From JAWLGW01 sp964569055 (lineage in GTDB: Bacteria; Planctomycetota; J058): a stretch of 28,860 nucleotides of DNA. A program made the translations under genes and the position numbers. The notes below the pieces were generated by a model. That model saw only the letters and a program-made list of their open reading frames with translations, was not told the DNA's origin and ran no database searches. Positions 8,310 through 17,100 of the stretch are shown here, piece by piece. Within the stretch, counting starts at the first letter, position 1. The number at the start of each line of letters is the position of its first letter. The stretch lies in contig CAZMSZ010000049.1 in assembly GCA_964569055.1 (NCBI GenBank), forward strand, positions 1 through 28,860, read 5' to 3'.

Positions 8310-9356
8310 TCAGGCCTTGAAGCCCTCCGGCAGGCGAATCCCCGCCCGCTGGGCCTCGCGCTCGAGGTAGCTCTGCACGGCGGCCTGGATCCGGTGGGCG
8401 AGGTGGACGGCGCGCAGGCCGTGCTCGCCGGGGACCTCGGGCGGGTGCTCGCCTCGGCAGGCGGCGAGGAAGCTGGTGAGCTGGTCGCGCAGCGCGTCGG
8501 TCGAGGTGATCGAGTGCTCCTGCACGTCGAGGAGCTGGCCGAACACGAACCCGAACGGGTCCTCGAGCGAGCGGACGTCGATCTGCTGGGGGTCGAGCTC
8601 GCCGCTGGCGTAGCGCTCGCTCTTCTTGAAGATCGAGATCACCTTCTCGTGGTAGTCGATCGAGAGGTAGGCGTTCTGCTGGAACATGCGGATCTTCCGC
8701 ATGCGCTTCATGGAGACGCGGCTGGCCCGCAGGTCGGCGATCGCGCCGTCGGCGAAGTGGAGGCGCGCGTCGCACATGTCCTCGGAGCGCGACAGGACCG
8801 GGATCCCGATCGCCTCGACCGAGGTCACTTCGCTGTGGAGGAACTCGAGCACGATGTCGAGGTCGTGGATCATGAGGTCGAGCACGACCCCGATGTCCTG
8901 CGAGCGGAAGGCGTAGGGGCTGAGCCGGTCGGTGACCACGTAGCGCGGGTCGTCCACCACCTCGCGCGCGGCGCGGAAGGCCGGGTTGAACCGCTCGATG
9001 TGCCCGACCTGCAGCACCGCGCGGCTCCGCTTCGCGGCGGCGAGCATGGCCTCGGCGTCCTCGGTCGAGGGCGCCATGGGCTTCTCGACCAGGACGTGCA
9101 CGCCCGCCTCGAGGAACATCTCGGCCAGCGCGCGGTGGCTGCTGGTCGGGGTGGCGATCGAGACCGCGTCCACGTTGCCGAGCAGGTCCCGCGCGTCGCC
9201 GTAGGCGCGCGCCCCCGACTTGAGCGCGGCCTCGGCGCGGCGGGCGGGGTCGCTGTCGACCACCGCCACGAGGTCGCAGCCGGGCAGGTCCTTGTAGTGC
9301 TTGACGTGGCCGGCGCCCATGGGGCCCACCCCGACCACCGCGACGCGGAGCTTCAT
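8310..9356 (-). CDS. Gfo/Idh/MocA-family oxidoreductase in the lipid A operon
   Basis: A 348-residue NAD(P)-dependent sugar oxidoreductase. The N-terminal Rossmann motif is VVGVGPMGAGH (GxGxxG at 9-14); VLVEKPMA holds the conserved Glu-Lys-Pro (91-93), with VGHIERFNPAF (117-127) next. The C-terminal half carries MIHDLDIVL (162-170), whose histidine is in the expected catalytic region. It starts 12 bases after lpxC/fabZ ends, so it is surely co-transcribed with it. GnnA, which with the aminotransferase GnnB makes the 3-amino UDP-GlcNAc used for amide-linked lipid A, belongs to this family and is encoded among lpx genes in some bacteria. No gnnB is seen here, so that role is a hypothesis; another nucleotide-sugar dehydrogenase is possible. 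Start: ATG at 9354-9356. Confidence 0.88.
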   Translation of the reverse strand: MKLRVAVVGVGPMGAGHVKHYKDLPGCDLVAVVDSDPARRAEAALKSGARAYGDARDLLGNVDAVSIATPTSSHRALAEMFLEAGVHVLVEKPMAPSTEDAEAMLAAAKRSRAVLQVGHIERFNPAFRAAREVVDDPRYVVTDRLSPYAFRSQDIGVVLDLMIHDLDIVLEFLHSEVTSVEAIGIPVLSRSEDMCDARLHFADGAIADLRASRVSMKRMRKIRMFQQNAYLSIDYHEKVISIFKKSERYASGELDPQQIDVRSLEDPFGFVFGQLLDVQEHSITSTDALRDQLTSFLAACRGEHPPEVPGEHGLRAVHLAHRIQAAVQSYLEREAQRAGIRLPEGFKA

Positions 9357-9368
9357 GGCGCCGGCCCC

Positions 9369-10763
9369 CTACGCCGGCCCGTCGGCCGCGCCGGCGCCGC
9401 GCGGCTCGTCGCCCACGGTCGCGTCGATCAGCATGAACTTGAGCACACCCTCGCACACCACGTGGTTGTCGACCGTGGCGCGGATCCGGGCCTGCCCGGT
9501 GCGCTCCTTGATCCGCATCGCCTCGCTCTCGATCACCACCCGGTCGCCGGGGGTCACCGTCTTGCGGAACTTGAAGTTGTCCACGCCGAGCAGGTAGGCC
9601 AGCTTGCCCGCGTGGTTGAGGCTGCCGAGCAGCATGGCGCCGGTGACCTGCGCCGCCGCCTCGATCAGGAGCACGCCCGGGAACACCGGCTGGCCGGGGA
9701 AGTGGCCCTGGAAGAACGGCTCGTTGAAGGTGACGTTCTTGATCCCGACCGCGCGCTGGGCGCCCTGGACCTCGATGATCCGGTCGACCAGCAAGAACGG
9801 GTAGCGGTGCGGCAGGATCCGCTGGATCTGGCGGATGTCGAGCGCCGTCAGGCCGACGTCGCGCCCCTCCTGCAGCAGCTCCTCCTCGCGCGCGAGCAGC
9901 TTGCGCACCAGCGCCGCGTTCAGCTCGTGCCCGCTCTTGACCGCGATGATGTGCGCCCGCACGGGGCAGCCCGCCATGCCGAGGTCGCCGAGCAGGTCGA
10001 GGATCTTGTGACGCACCGGCTCGTCGGCGAAGCGCAGCTCCCCCTCGACGGTGCCGTCGTCGTCCATGACGACGGTGTTCTCGGTGTTGGCGCCCTTGCC
10101 CAGGCCGGCGGCCAGGAGCATCTCCGCCTCCCGCCGCAGGCAGAACGTGCGGGCCGGGGCGATCTCCTTGACGTAGCGGTCGCGCGTCAGCTCGAGCGAG
10201 TAGTACATGCTCGGCAGGCTCGGGAGCGGGTAGTCGAGCGTGTAGCTGATCCGCAGGCCGGCGGGGTAGGGGAGCGCGACCAGGCTGGCCTCCTTGTGGG
10301 AGACCTCGATCGGCTCGCGCACCACGATCTCGCGGCAGGGGACGTCCTGCTCGTGGACGCCCGCCTCATCGAGCAGCTCCACGAACGAGCTCGCGCTCCC
10401 GTCGAGGCCGGGCATCTCCTCGCCGTCGAGCTCGACCTCGAGGTTGTCGAGGCCCAGGCCCATGGCGGCGCTGACGAGGTGCTCGACCGTGTGCACCTCG
10501 GCCTGCCCCTCGCGCAGCGCCGTGCGCCGCTGCGAGGTGGTCTGGGCGGAGACCGAGCAGGGGATCCGCGCGTAGCCGGGCAGGTCGGTGCGCACGAACA
10601 CGATCCCGGTGCCCGGGCCGGCGGGCTTGACCCGCACGTTGACCTGCTTGCCGGTGTGCAGGCCCACGCCCGTCGCCGTGGCCGTGGGCCGCGCGATCGT
10701 GCGCTGCCGGCGCGCCCCGAGCGCCGGCGGCGTCGCCTGCAGCGTCGGCGTGGTGTCGTTCAT
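9369..10763 (-). CDS. lpxC/fabZ: Bifunctional UDP-3-O-acyl-GlcNAc deacetylase / 3-hydroxyacyl-ACP dehydratase
   Basis: A 464-residue fusion. Residues 1 to about 305 are LpxC, the zinc deacetylase that makes the committed step of lipid A synthesis: TVEHL gives Glu94 and zinc ligand His95, RHKILDLLGDLG gives His252 and Asp256, and KSGHELN gives the catalytic-site His279. Residues about 310-450 are FabZ, a hot-dog-fold dehydratase of fatty acid synthesis: ILPHRYPFLLVDRI, QGHFPGQPVFPG with catalytic His354, and LIEAAAQ with Glu368. Both sets of active-site residues are intact. The same fusion is known from Bacteroidetes and some other phyla; the two activities compete for 3-hydroxyacyl-ACP, so the fusion sets their ratio. 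It is 25 bases downstream of ompH. Start: ATG at 10761-10763 after a G-rich run. Confidence 0.95.
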   Translation of the reverse strand: MNDTTPTLQATPPALGARRQRTIARPTATATGVGLHTGKQVNVRVKPAGPGTGIVFVRTDLPGYARIPCSVSAQTTSQRRTALREGQAEVHTVEHLVSAAMGLGLDNLEVELDGEEMPGLDGSASSFVELLDEAGVHEQDVPCREIVVREPIEVSHKEASLVALPYPAGLRISYTLDYPLPSLPSMYYSLELTRDRYVKEIAPARTFCLRREAEMLLAAGLGKGANTENTVVMDDDGTVEGELRFADEPVRHKILDLLGDLGMAGCPVRAHIIAVKSGHELNAALVRKLLAREEELLQEGRDVGLTALDIRQIQRILPHRYPFLLVDRIIEVQGAQRAVGIKNVTFNEPFFQGHFPGQPVFPGVLLIEAAAQVTGAMLLGSLNHAGKLAYLLGVDNFKFRKTVTPGDRVVIESEAMRIKERTGQARIRATVDNHVVCEGVLKFMLIDATVGDEPRGAGAADGPA

Positions 10764-10788
10764 GTCCCCCCCGTCTCCGCGGCCGGTC

Positions 10789-11523
10789 CTACTTCTTCTT
10801 CGGCTGGCTCGCGTCGCTCTCTTCGCTGGTCGTGTCCGAGGAGGACGACGCCGCCTGCTGCTGCAGCGCGGCCGCGCGCTCGAGCTCGGCCGACTCCGCC
10901 GCGCGCTTCTCGAGGTTCTCCTTCGAGTTGAGCACGGTCAGCACGTTGCGCGTGATGTCGAGCTTGCCGCTGAAGTAGAGCACGTCCGAGATCTGGGCGC
11001 GGAAGATCCGCTCCTGGAAGTGCTCCACCAGCTCGCCGCCGCCCTTGGCGTGCTCGGCCTTGTCGATCTTGAGGATCAGGTCGAAGCCGTAGTCCTTGCC
11101 GAAGTCCGCGACGGTCCGCTCGATCTCGTTGAGGATCAGGAGCGTGCGCTGCTCGACCTTGTTCTTGAGCTCGGTCTGCAGCCGCTCGCCCTTCAGCTCG
11201 AGCGCGAACTGCGCCATCTTCAGCTTCTCGCGGGCGCGGAGCCACGGCTCGCTGTTCTCGCGGTACTGGTTCCACTCCTTGCGGAGCGCGATCTGCGCCT
11301 TCTGGTCGGCGTCGAGCTCCTGCTTGATCTTCTCGCGCCGCTCGTTGATCGACTGCTCGAACTCGTCCTTGCGCTTGTAGTTCTTGAACAGCAGGTTGAT
11401 GTCGACCACCGCCATGCGCAGCTGGGGGGCCTGCTTGGGCTGCTGCTGCGCGATGGCGCTCGCCCCGGCGGCGAGGGCCAGCGCCAGGGCGCCGAGGAAC
11501 AGTCGAGAGGTGCGCGGCTTCAT
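10789..11523 (-). CDS. ompH: OmpH/Skp-family periplasmic chaperone
   Basis: A 244-residue secreted protein that should hold unfolded outer-membrane proteins in the periplasm. The N-terminus is a signal peptide (MKPRTSRLFLGALALALAAG), probably cleaved after ASAIA near residue 25. A beta-strand AVVDINLLFKNY then opens the Skp fold, followed by charged coiled-coil arms (about 50-165, with KIKQELDADQKAQI and LKMAQFALELKGERLQTELK) and a second strand near FDLILKID. An uncharacteristic Ser/Asp/Glu-rich tail ends in PKKK. It is longer than E. coli Skp, mainly through this tail and extra arm sequence. Position between bamA and lpxC/fabZ is the classical skp neighbourhood. SD GGAGG lies just before the ATG, and a good promoter (11544-11572) precedes it. 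Confidence 0.9.
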   Translation of the reverse strand: MKPRTSRLFLGALALALAAGASAIAQQQPKQAPQLRMAVVDINLLFKNYKRKDEFEQSINERREKIKQELDADQKAQIALRKEWNQYRENSEPWLRAREKLKMAQFALELKGERLQTELKNKVEQRTLLILNEIERTVADFGKDYGFDLILKIDKAEHAKGGGELVEHFQERIFRAQISDVLYFSGKLDITRNVLTVLNSKENLEKRAAESAELERAAALQQQAASSSSDTTSEESDASQPKKK

Positions 11524-11543
11524 GGTGCCTCCAGCGGGCGAAC

Positions 11544-11572
11544 GTTATACCCGAGATCCCGACGAGCGTCAG
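11544..11572 (-). promoter_or_regulatory. Sigma70-like promoter for ompH-lpxC/fabZ
   Basis: On the minus strand, CTGACG (11567-11572) and TATAAC (11544-11549) are separated by 17 bases. The expected start site is about 15 bases before the ompH ATG, and the GGAGG ribosome site falls just inside the transcript. It would allow ompH, lpxC/fabZ and the oxidoreductase to be expressed separately from bamA. Confidence 0.6.
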
Positions 11573-11623
11573 CCGCTAACCCCTTGACCGGTTGAGAGTA
11601 GCGGCCGTGCCTCCAGGGCGGCC

Positions 11624-14053
11624 TCAGAACCCGCCTCCGAACCCGACCGAGAACGAGAACACCTGCTCGTCGTCGTCGTCGAGCGCCTTGAGCGGCCAGG
11701 CGAAGTCGAGCGCCACGGGGGCCGGGAAGAACGGGACCTTGATGCGAAAGCCGAACCCGGCGGCGACCCGCATCTCGTCGTAGGTGAACTGACGGATCCG
11801 GCGGGTGACGGTGCCGGCGTCGACGAACACCACCCCGCGCAGCAGGTCCTGGAACAGCGGGTAGCTGAACTCGGCGGTGCCGGTCACCAGGAAGCTGCCG
11901 CCGATCGGGTCGTCGTCGAACTGAGGGCCCACGCTGCGGAACTGGAACCCGCGGATCGAGTTGGGGCCGCCGGCGTAGAACCGCTCGAAGATCGGCACCG
12001 GGTCGTCGCCGAGCTTCTCCTGCCAGCCCAGCTCGCCGCGCAGCGCGATCACCCACTTGTGGTGACCGGGCCACGAGAGCACCGCGTGCTGCCAGTTCGC
12101 CTCGACCCCGGCCTGGTGGAAGTCGTGGTCGCCGCCGAGGGCGGTCCCCACCAGCTCGTAGTAGACCGAGAACGCATAGCCGCCGTAGAGCACGAAGTCG
12201 CGGTCGAGCAGGTTCTGGTTGTAGGTGAGCGAGAAGCGCACCCCCGAGAGCAGGTTGTTGCCGGCCACCTCGATCGCGTCGGGCACGGTGTCGGTGTCGA
12301 GGTCCGAGACCCGCACGCGCTCGATCCGGTAGACCATGCGCGCGATCAGGTCCTGCGTGATCCGGTAGCCGAGCCCGATCCGCGCGCCGAGGCGGCTCTC
12401 CAGCCAGTCCTCGCGCTGTCGGTCGCGCGCGCTGCCCTGGACCGTGAACGGCACCGGCAGGCCGAGCAGCCAGGGCTCGGTGAACTCGATCGAGTACTGC
12501 GACCGCTCGCGGCCGGGCTGGATCGAGATCGAGAGGTTCTGCCCGGCCCCCGTGAAGAACCGCCCCGAGAGGAAGTCGTCCAGGGACGTGGGCGGATCGA
12601 GGATGTCGAAGTTGCGCTGGTTGAGCGAGATGTTCCCGAAGAACCCGGTCGCGGTCGACACGCCGCCGCCGACCACGAACGAGCCGGTGCGGGCCTCCTC
12701 CACGTACAGCACCACGTTCTCGCGGCCCGGCTCGGAGCCCGGCTCGAAGTCGATCCGCACGTCCTTGAAGTAGCGCAGCCGGCTCAGCCGCCCCAGGCTG
12801 GCCTGGACCGCGTCGGCGTCGAAGTACTCGCCCGGGTAGAAGCTCAGCTCGCGCCGGATCACCTCCTCCTGGGTCTTCTCGTTGCCGACGATCCGGATCT
12901 GCTCGATCCGGACGCGCGGCCCCTCGTCGACCCGGAGCGTGACGTCGAGCATGCTGCGCTGGCGGTCGTAGCGCACGTCCACGTCCACCCGCGCGTGCAC
13001 GTAGGCCCGCTGCCCGTACAGGTGGCGGATCTGCTCGAGCGAGCCGCGCAGGTCGTCGGCCAGGAACGGGCGCCCCGGCTGGAGCGGGAGCCGCTCGAGG
13101 ATCCGGTCGCCGTCGAGGACCCGCGTCCCCTCCACGGCCACCCGGCGCACCCCGTAGCGCGGCCCCTCCTCGACCCCGAGCACGACCGTCACCGCCTCGC
13201 CGTCGAGGCTGTACTGCTCGTCGAGCTTGTAGACGTGCGCGTCCAAGAACCCCTGCGAGCGGTAGTAGCGCACGATCCGGTCGAGGTCGCGCTCGAGGGC
13301 CTCGGGGTCGTAGACCCCGGGCTCGAGCAGCCCCCACAGCTGGCGCTCCTTGGTCTCGAGCGCGTCGGGCCCCTGGGCGCTCGCCACGATGCTCGGGTCG
13401 AGCTGCTCGGCGCCCTCGTACACGATCTCGTCCACGTAGACGGCCGGACCCGGCCGGATCGTGAAGTAGACGTCGACCCCGCTCGCGTGCGTCTCGACCC
13501 GCTCGTCGATCTCGGCGAGCAGGTGCCCCTTGGCGCGCAGCGCCCGGCGCAGCGCGCGCACGTCGCGCTTGATCTGGTAGGGGTCGTAGGTCGAGCCCGC
13601 CCGGGTCCGGATCAGCTCGTCGAGCTCCTTCTGCTCGAGCACCTCGTCGCCGTCCTGGATCACGAACGGCTCGCGCCGGACGCGCGCCCGCTCGTGGACG
13701 GTGAACTCGACGATCACGCCCTCGCCGTCCCCCTGGCGCACGACGACCGAGATCGGGGGGATCCCTTCGCGCGGCCAGCCGAACCGGCCCGAGCGGTAGA
13801 GGCGGGCGATGTCGAGCGAGAGCCGCTGCGCGCTGAACACCTCGCCCGCGCGCGTCTCGATCATGCTCTGGGGCTCGCTCGGGTTGAGCCGCACCAGCCC
13901 GTCCCACTCGACCGCCTGGACCATCCGCCCCTCGGCCCACTCCCAGGGCGTGGGGTCCTGCGCGCGCGCCGCGCGCGGCGCCAGCGCGAGGAGCGCCAGC
14001 AGCAGCGCGAGCAGCCGCAGGGGAGCTGGGGTGAAGACGGGTCGCTGGCTCAC
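11624..14053 (-). CDS. bamA: Outer membrane protein assembly factor BamA (Omp85 family)
   Basis: An 809-residue outer-membrane insertase. A signal peptide (hydrophobic run RLLALLLALLAL, predicted cleavage after ARA near residue 31) is followed by POTRA domains to about residue 445; recognisable units include VDEIVYEGAEQLD and IEQIRIVGNEKTQEEVIRRELSF. The barrel begins near GSFVVGGGVSTATGFFG, contains the diagnostic SIRGFQFR loop-6 motif near residue 700 and ends in an aromatic residue (GFGGGF). Length equals that of E. coli BamA. The start is GTG at 14051-14053, chosen because it gives the complete signal peptide and has GAGGT upstream. A TATGAT at 14087-14092 is a possible -10 box without a good -35. 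The next gene is ompH after 100 bases. Confidence 0.95.
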   Translation of the reverse strand: MSQRPVFTPAPLRLLALLLALLALAPRAARAQDPTPWEWAEGRMVQAVEWDGLVRLNPSEPQSMIETRAGEVFSAQRLSLDIARLYRSGRFGWPREGIPPISVVVRQGDGEGVIVEFTVHERARVRREPFVIQDGDEVLEQKELDELIRTRAGSTYDPYQIKRDVRALRRALRAKGHLLAEIDERVETHASGVDVYFTIRPGPAVYVDEIVYEGAEQLDPSIVASAQGPDALETKERQLWGLLEPGVYDPEALERDLDRIVRYYRSQGFLDAHVYKLDEQYSLDGEAVTVVLGVEEGPRYGVRRVAVEGTRVLDGDRILERLPLQPGRPFLADDLRGSLEQIRHLYGQRAYVHARVDVDVRYDRQRSMLDVTLRVDEGPRVRIEQIRIVGNEKTQEEVIRRELSFYPGEYFDADAVQASLGRLSRLRYFKDVRIDFEPGSEPGRENVVLYVEEARTGSFVVGGGVSTATGFFGNISLNQRNFDILDPPTSLDDFLSGRFFTGAGQNLSISIQPGRERSQYSIEFTEPWLLGLPVPFTVQGSARDRQREDWLESRLGARIGLGYRITQDLIARMVYRIERVRVSDLDTDTVPDAIEVAGNNLLSGVRFSLTYNQNLLDRDFVLYGGYAFSVYYELVGTALGGDHDFHQAGVEANWQHAVLSWPGHHKWVIALRGELGWQEKLGDDPVPIFERFYAGGPNSIRGFQFRSVGPQFDDDPIGGSFLVTGTAEFSYPLFQDLLRGVVFVDAGTVTRRIRQFTYDEMRVAAGFGFRIKVPFFPAPVALDFAWPLKALDDDDEQVFSFSVGFGGGF

Positions 14054-14186
14054 GAGACCTCGGACACCGCGCGCGCGGTCGGCGGGATCATACCCGCTGG
14101 CGGAGATCGCCGACGGACGCGGCAGAGATCGCGCGGCCGCGCCGCGCGCCCCGCGGTGAGCCCGCGGAGACCACGCGGTGACGCGC

Positions 14187-17100
14187 CTACATCCGGGTCA
14201 ACGTCTCGAACCGCATCTGGCTCTTGTGGAAGTGCATCTCCACCTCGCCGGTGGGCCCGTTGCGGTTCTTGGCCACGATCACGTTGGCCTTGCCCTTCAG
14301 CTCTTCCTTGTCGGGCTCGTAGTACTCGGGGCGGTGGAGCAGGACGATCTTGTCGGCGTCCTGCTCGATCGAGTTGTGCACGATGACCCCGCCCGCAACG
14401 AAGTTGTGCGGTCCCGGGACCGTGAGGTCGTACACCTGCTCCTCGACCGCCGGCGCGATCCGCGTGATCCGGTCCCAGTACACGTCGCTCCGAGCGAGCG
14501 TGGCCAGCGCCTCGCTCCCGACCGCGCTGGCCACGTGGGCCGCGCGGGTCGTGTCCTGGATCGAGCGCCGCGGGAGCGTGCAGCCGTCCCCGATCAGGTG
14601 GCCGAGCAGCGCCAGCTCGGCGTGCGACATCGGAGCCTCGACGGACTCGGGCGCGGGGATCGTCCGCGGGAGGGCGATCCGGTCGCCTTCCTTCAGCTCG
14701 TCCAGCCGCCGCCAGCCCTCCAGCGTGAGGAACTTGTGGTTCGCCGTGGCGCCGACCGCCCGCCCGAGCTGCGTCTCGAGCCGGAACGTCGGCTTCACGC
14801 CCGTGGCGAACGCGCGCGAGACGACCGCTCGCCTCAGCGTGTAGGTCTCGGGGTCGAGCGCCCAGACGCCAAAGCCGCTCCGACCCTCGAGCTCGCGAAT
14901 CGGGACGCGGCGCCCGTCGTCGGCGAGGGTGACCAGCGTATCGCCCGTCAAACAGCCCGACTCGCGAAGATCGCTCATCATCGGCTTCTTGTCCTTGCGG
15001 TCCTCGACCTTCCGCGAGAGCTGCGCGAGGCACAGGATCGGGATCTCGAGCTCGCGGGCCAGCGCCTTGACCTGGCGGGAGATCTCCGAGACCTCGATCT
15101 GACGGCTCTCGCGCGCGGCGCGGCTCGAGCCGGTCATGAGCTGGAGGTAGTCGATCGCGATCACGTCGATATTGTGCTGCGAGCGCAGCCGGCGCCCCTT
15201 GGCGCGCAGCTCCATGGTCGAGAGCGCCGGGTTGTCGTCGATGAACAGCTGCGCGTGCTGCAGGGTCTCGCAGGCCTGCATGAAGCTGCGCTTCTCCTCC
15301 TTGGTCAGGAACCCGCCGCGCAGGCGGTGACCGTCGAGGCGCGCGATCCCGCACAACAGGTTGGAGGTGACCTGGAGTCGCGGCATTTCGAGCGAGAAGA
15401 AGCACGCCGCCGCGCCGTTGTGGACCATGTTGCGGAGGAGGTTGAGCGTGAAGCTCGTGTTGTGGACGCACACGTCGTTCGCCACGAAGTTGTGCGTGCC
15501 CGGGATCGTGAGGTCGTAGACCTGCTTGGTCCCGACCGGCTCGATCGCCACGATCTCGTCCCAATACACGTCGCTCTGCGCGAGCGCCGCCAGTTCCGGA
15601 TCGCCGACCGCCTCGGCCAGCAGGGCGAGGCGCCCTCGGGTGAGCGCGCGCCGGCCGACGTGGACGTTGGACGCGCCGGCGAGCCCCGCGCGCCGGGCCA
15701 GCGAGCTCCAGCTCTCGTCCCCCTTGGCCGCCTCGAGCGAGCCCCAGACCTCGACCGGGACGAGGTCGCGGTTGGTGCGCCGCGGGCGGCGCGCCAGCGC
15801 CGCCTGGGCCCGCGCCACCGCCTGCTCCTTGCCGAACACGCCGACCTCGTCCAGGAGGACCTCGAGCGAGCGCCGGTCGGTGACGTCGAGCTGCCACGCC
15901 TCGCGCGTGCCGTCGCCGTAGCGGACCTCGCGGCGCTTCAGCGCGGCCAGCACACCGAACCGGAGCAGCAGGTGCTGCACCTGCCGCGCCAGGCGCTCGC
16001 TGACGCTCGCGTAGCCCGCCTGGACCTGCCCGCTCGCCAGGACGGACACCCAGCCATCGGTCGCGAGCAGGCGGCTCAAGAACAGGCGGACCTGCTCCTT
16101 CTCCAGGCGGAACACCTGCGGCGGGATCGTCTTGGTCGCGGCGCCGTGGCCCATGAGCCCCAGCTCTTGAAGCCACTGCGTGAGCCCGTTGCGGCGGCGC
16201 GCCTGCAGCCGCGCGAGCCCACCGGGCGCGAGCACCTCGGCCTCGACTCCCAGCGCCGCGCACGCCGCGGCGAACGCCTCGTCGCCCGGAACGGCCGCGC
16301 CGTGCAGCCAGCCGTGCACCGCGCCCGGCGTGACGCCGCAGCGCTCCGCCAGCGCCTTGCCCGTGAGGCTCGCGGCGTGCACGGCGGCGCTCAGCCGCTC
16401 CGCGAACGCGCGCCGCTCGCCGCGCACGGCCTCCTTGTCGGCGCTGACGCGCCAACTCGGCGTGCGGTGGCTCGCGGTCTCCGTGCGCCTGGCCGTCAGC
16501 CCGCCGAACGCCTCGACCGCGGCGAGGAAGTCGCGCTGCAGCGCGGGGATCCCGCTGGTGAAGTGCGGGCAGCGCGCCGTCAGACCCCCGTCGCCGAGCA
16601 GGTAGCCCAGCAGGATCACCTCGCAGTCGCGCAGCCGCTCGCGCCCGAACACGTCGAGGCGCCGGGGGACGGCGATCCGGTCTCCTACCCGCAGCTCCGC
16701 CAGCGGACGCCACCCGTCGAGCCGCCGGAAGGGGTGCGTGAGCGTGGTCTCGATCGAGCGCCCGAGCCGCGTGGTCACCCGGAACACCGGCTTCTCGCCG
16801 TCGTCGACGTAGACGCTGGGCGAGGTCCAGCGCAGCCGCCAGTCGTCGCCCAGGGTCAGGAGGCGCGCCGCCCGGCGGCGGTAGAGCTCCTCCATGGTCG
16901 CGACCTCGCCGTCCTCGAGCACCACCTCCGCGTCGAAGGCCAGGCACTTTCCCATCGACGGCCTGGCCGCAATGATCGTCATCTCACCCGGCATGAAGCC
17001 GCCGGTCACCTCGTCGAGGTCGGCGAAGTAGCTGGGCAGGCCCGAGACGGAGTGGCCCTGCTCGCGGGCCACGAGCTGGTCGTAGGCCTCCTGGACCACC

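Noticed and set aside
5377..9456. Single 1359-residue minus frame joining PKS, reductase and oxidoreductase regions
   Set aside because: It is in the wrong frame for all three enzymes and crosses a gap of unknown length.
14100..14186. GC-rich palindromes between dnaB and bamA as a terminator
   Set aside because: Several CCGCGG/GCGCGG pairings are possible but no single stable stem with a T-run on the minus strand stands out.
12059..14386. 775-residue plus-strand frame opposite bamA
   Set aside because: Shadow frame rich in His, Asp, Arg, Val and Leu; BamA on the other strand has clear POTRA and barrel motifs.
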